Assembly (NCBI RefSeq): GCF_010993975.1
Contig: NZ_JAACZO010000008.1
Location: 1-64,000, forward strand
Direction of reading: 5' to 3'
Length of the DNA: 64,000 bases
From: Halomonas faecis
GTDB taxonomy: Bacteria; Pseudomonadota; Gammaproteobacteria; Pseudomonadales; Halomonadaceae
Positions within the stretch are counted from its first letter, which is position 1; every line of letters begins with the position of its first letter. The notes under the pieces were generated by a model, which saw only the letters and a list, made by a program, of their open reading frames with translations, was not told the DNA's origin and made no database searches. This document shows, in pieces, positions 60,243-64,000 of the stretch. The translations under genes were made by a program, and so were the position numbers.

Positions 60243-61541
60243 ATGAACAACGCACAGCTCAACGAACTCAAGCAGCGCTACGTCGCCAGCGGCGCGGCCA
60301 GCCCTGCCACGCAATTTGCCGACCGCGCCGAGAACGCTCTGATCTGGGATGCCGACGGCAACCGCATCATCGACTTCGCCGGCGGCATCGGCGTGCTCAA
60401 CATCGGCCACCGCCATCCCAAGGTGGTCGAGGCGGTGAAAGCGCAGCTCGACCGCGTGATGCACACCTGCCAGACGGTGATGCCCTACGAAGGTTATGTG
60501 CGCGTGGCCGAGAAGCTCAGCCAGATCACCCCGGTGCGCGGCCACGCCAAGGTCATGCTGGCCAATTCCGGCGCCGAGGCACTGGAAAACGCCGTGAAGG
60601 TCGCGCGCGCCGCCACCGGCAAGAACAATGTCATCTGCTTCGATGGCGGCTACCACGGCCGCACCTTCATGACCATGGCCATGAACGGCAAGGTCGCTCC
60701 TTATGCCACCGACTTCGGCAGCATGCCCGGCAACGTCTTCCGCGCGCCCTTCCCGGTGCCCTATCACGGCGTCAGCGAAGACGAAGCCCTGCGCGGCCTC
60801 AAGATGGCGCTCAAGACCGACGCCAACCCGCGCGACACCGCCGCCATCGTGCTCGAGCCGATCCTCGGCGAGGGCGGCTTCTATCCGGCACCGCCGAGCT
60901 TTCTCAAGGCGATCCGCGAGATCTGCGACGAGCACGGCATGCTGATGATCATCGACGAAGTGCAGTCCGGATTCGGCCGCACCGGCAAGATGTTCGCCAT
61001 CGAGCATAGCGGCGTGGAGCCCGACCTCATCACCATGGCCAAGAGCATGGCCGACGGCATGCCGATCTCCGCCGTGGTCGGCACCGACAAGCACATGGAC
61101 GCCTCCGGCGGCAACTCCCTGGGCGGCACCTACACCGGCAGCCCGGTCTCCTGCGCCGCGGTGTTGGCGGTGCTCGAGGTGTTCGAGCAGGAGAACATTC
61201 TGGAGAAGAGTCGCGCGCTCGGCGACAAGCTGGCCCAGCGTTTCAGCCAGTGGGAATCACAGTTCGCCTGCGTCGACAACGCGCGCAACATGGGAGCCAT
61301 GGCCGCCTTCGAACTGGTTTCCGACGAGAATGGACCGACTCCGGATGCCGACCTGGCCGCCGCACTGTGCAAGAAGGCCCGCGAGAAGGGGCTGATCCTG
61401 CTCTCCTGCGGCCTTTACGGCAACACCATCCGCTTCTTGATGCCGGTGACCATCGAGGACGAAATCCTCGAGGAAGGGCTGGACATCGTCGAGTCGGCCC
61501 TCAAGGAGCTGGTGGGCAGCCAGACAGCCGCCACCGCCTGA
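60243..61541 (+). CDS. gabT: 4-aminobutyrate aminotransferase GabT
   Basis: PLP enzyme transferring the GABA amino group to 2-oxoglutarate. 432 residues. NSGAEALENAVKVARA, YHGRTFMTMAMNGK, Asp in IIDEVQSGFGRTG and the Schiff-base Lys in TMAKSMADGMP. AAGGAG precedes the ATG. The terminator at 61572 closes gabDT. The glutamate produced can feed gdhB. Confidence 0.94.
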   Translation: MNNAQLNELKQRYVASGAASPATQFADRAENALIWDADGNRIIDFAGGIGVLNIGHRHPKVVEAVKAQLDRVMHTCQTVMPYEGYVRVAEKLSQITPVRGHAKVMLANSGAEALENAVKVARAATGKNNVICFDGGYHGRTFMTMAMNGKVAPYATDFGSMPGNVFRAPFPVPYHGVSEDEALRGLKMALKTDANPRDTAAIVLEPILGEGGFYPAPPSFLKAIREICDEHGMLMIIDEVQSGFGRTGKMFAIEHSGVEPDLITMAKSMADGMPISAVVGTDKHMDASGGNSLGGTYTGSPVSCAAVLAVLEVFEQENILEKSRALGDKLAQRFSQWESQFACVDNARNMGAMAAFELVSDENGPTPDADLAAALCKKAREKGLILLSCGLYGNTIRFLMPVTIEDEILEEGLDIVESALKELVGSQTAATA

Positions 61542-61571
61542 GCAGCGGCCCTACTCCAGGCTCGAAAACGA

Positions 61572-61602
61572 CCGCCCGGCTGTCGCCAGCCGGGCGGCTT
61601 TC
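61572..61602 (+). terminator. Terminator of gabDT
   Basis: Perfect 10-bp stem CCGCCCGGCT / AGCCGGGCGG with a GTCGCC loop followed by CTTTCG. Confidence 0.8.
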
Positions 61603-61634
61603 GTCGGCATGCGCATCGGTTCGCTAGAGGACGC

Positions 61635-61874
61635 TTACTCTCGCACCTTGGTAATGACCCAAAGCAGTACCACCGAACCCACCGTGGCCGTGACCAGCGA
61701 GCCGACGAAACCGCCAGCCTGAAGACCCAGCAGGCTGAACAGAAAGCCGCCGACCAGCGCCCCCACCACGCCGACGCCAATGTTGCCGAGGATGCCGAAA
61801 CCGCCACCGCGCAGGATGTGGCCGGCGATCCAGCCCGCCAGCCCGCCGATGATCAACCACGCAATCACTCCCAT
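61635..61874 (-). CDS. GlsB/YeaQ/YmgE-family stress membrane protein
   Basis: 79 residues, almost entirely three hydrophobic helices with glycine-rich packing: IAWLIIGGLAGWIAGHI, then GNIGVGVVGALVGGFLF, then the C-terminal helix. This is the standard YeaQ-type transglycosylase-associated (GlsB) family, induced by general stress in enterics. AGGAG precedes the ATG. The molecular role is unknown. Confidence 0.9.
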   Translation of the reverse strand: MGVIAWLIIGGLAGWIAGHILRGGGFGILGNIGVGVVGALVGGFLFSLLGLQAGGFVGSLVTATVGSVVLLWVITKVRE

Positions 61875-61958
61875 GATCTGCTCTCCTCCTGCTGCTGGAA
61901 AAATGGCTCGCGACCGCAGCCTGCGATCCCGCCATGGACAACGCCGCGTGGCGCACGT

Positions 61959-62513
61959 TCAGAACGACGACCCCGGCTGCTCGAGGAAGGTCCGCTCCTC
62001 AGGAGTGGACTCGCGCCCGAGAACGGCGTTGCGATGCGGATAGCGACCGAAGCGCACGAGGATGTCGCGATGCCGACGCTCGAAGCGCAGGTTTTCCTCG
62101 AGCCCCGGCTGATCGAACAGACGCAGCGCCTCGTCGTGGATCGCCAGCGACTCGCTATGCATGTAGGGCATGTAGAGGAAAGCCCGCTGCATCGTCTCGA
62201 GCTCCCGATCCAGCTCGTGTGCCACCGCCTCCTGGGCCAACACCAGCGCGATGGGGTCGGTGGCGAAGGCCTGCGGCGTGTCACGGTGGATGTTGCGCGG
62301 GAACTGATCGAGCACGATCACCTCGGCCAACCGACCCTGCGCCGAGCGACGCCATTGCCATAGCTCGCCACGTGTCGCGGCCTGCAGCAGGGTGCCGAAG
62401 CGTTCCGCGATCTCGGCATCCAGCGCCGGATCCTTGCGGAACCACTGGGCAGGAACGAGTTTGCGGAACCAGAAATCGAGCACCTCATCGGCGCCCGGCA
62501 GATCGGTAGGCAT
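61959..62513 (-). CDS. DUF924 family protein
   Basis: 184 residues with the family landmarks VLDFWFRKLVPAQWFRKDP at the N-terminus and IVLDQFPRNIHRDTPQAFA in the middle, then YMPYMHSES. Soluble, helical, TPR-like fold reported for relatives. The function is unknown. It lies 84 bp upstream of the YeaQ-type gene on the same strand. Confidence 0.9.
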   Translation of the reverse strand: MPTDLPGADEVLDFWFRKLVPAQWFRKDPALDAEIAERFGTLLQAATRGELWQWRRSAQGRLAEVIVLDQFPRNIHRDTPQAFATDPIALVLAQEAVAHELDRELETMQRAFLYMPYMHSESLAIHDEALRLFDQPGLEENLRFERRHRDILVRFGRYPHRNAVLGRESTPEERTFLEQPGSSF

Positions 62514-62608
62514 GGGTGGCTTCCTCTTCCCTGTGACGGTCGGCGGCCTCGGCTCATGCTGCTATCATGGGCCTCTCTCGCGTTCGTCTTCAACCCAGGT
62601 GCGTTGCG

Positions 62609-62797
62609 ATGCCACTCGTTCCACTGCTGGAAATGCTCACCATCCCTTTCAACCTGCTCGGGCTGGTGGTGTGCCTGGTCGGCCTGACCATGGCCCGCCG
62701 CCGCGAGCGGCGCTGGCCGTGGTATGGCATGGCCGGCGCCGGCTTCCTGATCGCCGCCACGCCCACCCTTCTCGCGCAGCTGCTGTTGCTGGAGTGA
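62609..62797 (+). CDS. Small membrane protein of unknown function
   Basis: 62 residues; helix about 5-27 (LEMLTIPFNLLGLVVCLVG), basic loop MARRRERRW, helix about 38-60. ATG 62609 with AGG upstream; an in-frame ATG at 62567 is possible. No family recognised. Confidence 0.55.
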   Translation: MPLVPLLEMLTIPFNLLGLVVCLVGLTMARRRERRWPWYGMAGAGFLIAATPTLLAQLLLLE

Positions 62798-62917
62798 CCC
62801 CGACGAGACGCGGACAACGCAGCACCGGCATGTCCCTATCGGTGGGAAACGGGTCGTTGCGGACATGACCGACAACGCCGACACTCTTCGGAAAGCCACC
62901 ACCGTGAGAGTGTCTCC

Positions 62918-63982
62918 ATGTCGCGCACCATCGCCATGCTGGCCTATCCCGGCTGTCAGCTGCTGGACGTCAGCGGCCCCTGGCAGGTCTTCGCCACCGC
63001 CAACGAGCTGAGCGGGCGCACGCTCTACGGCTTGCACCTGGCCGCGGCACAGCCAGGCAGCGTGACCACCAACGGCGGCCTGCCCTTGCAGGCCGACATC
63101 GACTGGCGGCATCTGGACGACCTGGCGCCCCTGGATACGTTGCTGATCGCCGGCGGCAGCGGACACGCGGCACAGTGCCGTGACCCGGCCCTGCTCGAGG
63201 TGCTGCGTCACCAGGCCGAGCGGGTGCAACGCCTGGGCGCCATCTGTACCGGAGCCTTCCTGCTCGCCGCCGCCGGCTTGCTGGACGGCCGCCGGGCGAC
63301 CACCCACTGGCGCCACTGCGCTCGACTCGCCCGGGAGCACCCCGAGGTCGAAGTGCTGGACGACGCGCTCTACCTGGAATCCGGCGGCGTGCACACCAGC
63401 GCCGGGGTCACGGCCGGCATCGACCTGGCCCTGTCGCTGCTCGAAGCCGATCAGGGCAGCGAACTGGCCGGGCGAGTGGCACGCGAACTGGTGATGTTCC
63501 TGCACCGGCCCGGCGGCCAGTCTCAGTTCAGCGAGCTCCTCGCCCAACAGCAGAGGGCCAGCGGCCCCTTGCGCCGGTTGCTGGATCGGCTGCATGCCGA
63601 CCCCGGCAAGCCCTACCGCCTGGAAGAGATGGCGAACTCCATCGCCGTCTCGCCCCGCCACCTGTCGCGTCTGTTCCGCCGCCAGTTGAACACCACCCCC
63701 ACCGGCTACCTGACCCGCCTGCGCCTGGAACAAGCCAGGGTGGCCCTGATCGAGAGTCCTCAGCCGCTTTCCCTGGAGCGCCTGGCACGGCACTGGCAAC
63801 TCGGCGGCGCCGAACAGCTGCGCCGCCTCTTCCTGCGCCACTACGGCATACCGCCCTCGCTGTATCGCCAGCGTTTCGGCCATCATCCCGACAACCGTGG
63901 CACCCCCTCACTCACCCCGGACGTCAAGGAGGCCCCATGCCCGTCAGCGTCACCCTGCTCTCCCTCTGCCAGGCGCTGCTGA
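62918..63982 (+). CDS. GlxA-type transcriptional regulator (DJ-1/PfpI + AraC)
   Basis: 354 residues: N-terminal DJ-1/PfpI-like domain (about 1-180, nucleophile-elbow Cys in AICTGAF, likely non-catalytic sensor) and C-terminal AraC/XylS double helix-turn-helix (about 225-320, MANSIAVSPRHLSRLFRRQL). The last residues (Pro/Ser/Cys-rich) run 46 bp into the next gene in another frame, so the two are tightly linked; it probably regulates that transporter. Confidence 0.9.
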   Translation: MSRTIAMLAYPGCQLLDVSGPWQVFATANELSGRTLYGLHLAAAQPGSVTTNGGLPLQADIDWRHLDDLAPLDTLLIAGGSGHAAQCRDPALLEVLRHQAERVQRLGAICTGAFLLAAAGLLDGRRATTHWRHCARLAREHPEVEVLDDALYLESGGVHTSAGVTAGIDLALSLLEADQGSELAGRVARELVMFLHRPGGQSQFSELLAQQQRASGPLRRLLDRLHADPGKPYRLEEMANSIAVSPRHLSRLFRRQLNTTPTGYLTRLRLEQARVALIESPQPLSLERLARHWQLGGAEQLRRLFLRHYGIPPSLYRQRFGHHPDNRGTPSLTPDVKEAPCPSASPCSPSARRC

Positions 63983-64000
63983 TCAGCGGCAACATCCTGC
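63937..64000 (+). CDS. MFS transporter, N-terminal fragment (runs off the window)
   Basis: ATG 63937 with AGGAGG six bases upstream. The 21 visible residues MPVSVTLLSLCQALLISGNI are the start of a first membrane helix of the type seen in MFS permeases. It overlaps the regulator gene by 46 bp, typical of a regulator-transporter pair. Confidence 0.65.
   Translation, partial: MPVSVTLLSLCQALLISGNIL

Overview
The window is GC-rich, almost gap-free gammaproteobacterial chromosome. Gene content and order point to the Halomonadaceae (Halomonas-like): several conserved gammaproteobacterial neighbourhoods occur together (rarA-lolA-ftsK; aat-bpt-infA / clpA-clpS; icd / rluE-nudJ-mnmA-hflD-purB-roxA; rlmKL / rmf-pyrD; trmA-murI) with a 180-kDa-type NAD-glutamate dehydrogenase, a 531-residue Pseudomonas-type isocitrate lyase, a TRAP transporter, azurin and gabDT. 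Genus assignment is inference from gene content; no rRNA is present.

Layout. 1-128: end of an IS21-family element inserted into the TRAP large-permease gene dctM. 123-2769 (minus): dctP-dctQ-dctM'. 3145-3357: tRNA-Ser with its terminator and promoter. 3380-7058 (minus): yadG-yadH-queF, then a nitroreductase and a thioesterase-like gene. 7237-7755 (minus): tRNA cluster Glu-Gly-Glu-Gly-Glu with a clear sigma70 promoter. 7866-11612 (plus): msrB, a YlqF-like GTPase, alaA, htpX. 11691-15707 (minus): a diguanylate cyclase, an orphan peptide-type binding protein and pdxB in one overlapping unit. 15879-28156: WGR-like protein, glutaredoxin-like protein, rlmKL, rmf, pyrD, gdhB, trmA, murI and a hemerythrin-like protein. 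28405-40106: rarA, lolA, ftsK, aat, bpt, infA, clpA, clpS, icd; this includes a complete bacterial N-degron pathway. 40225-46476 (plus): rluE, nudJ, mnmA, hflD, purB, roxA, GNAT. 46861-53915: aceA, a SlyB-like lipoprotein, slyD, a VTT-domain/disulfide-oxidoreductase fusion, exported MsrA, azurin. 53931-64000: MFS exporter, NlpC/P60 lipoprotein, an 819-residue protein with three DUF1266-like modules, gabD-gabT, small stress and membrane proteins, a GlxA-type regulator and the start of an MFS gene.

Most of the window is housekeeping: RNA modification, protein quality control, central carbon and nitrogen metabolism (glyoxylate branch point icd/aceA; glutamate and GABA catabolism gdhB, gabDT, alaA). 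The least explained structure is intergenic. A family of 7-bp-periodic sequences (consensus CTCGnnn / CTTnnAG on the plus strand) sits just beyond gene 3' ends at 11634, 16213, 29819, 41271 and probably 44627. At 41292-41389 it is a perfect 14-copy GAAGCTC array beside a mnmA promoter-like -10. Two copies end in a CCGGCGAAGCCGG hairpin abutting a stop codon. A separate nested palindrome lies at 44667-44760 between purB and roxA. Other points of interest are the triple-DUF1266 protein, the VTT-oxidoreductase fusion, the cyclase/binding-protein gene overlap, and the transposon-disrupted TRAP permease.
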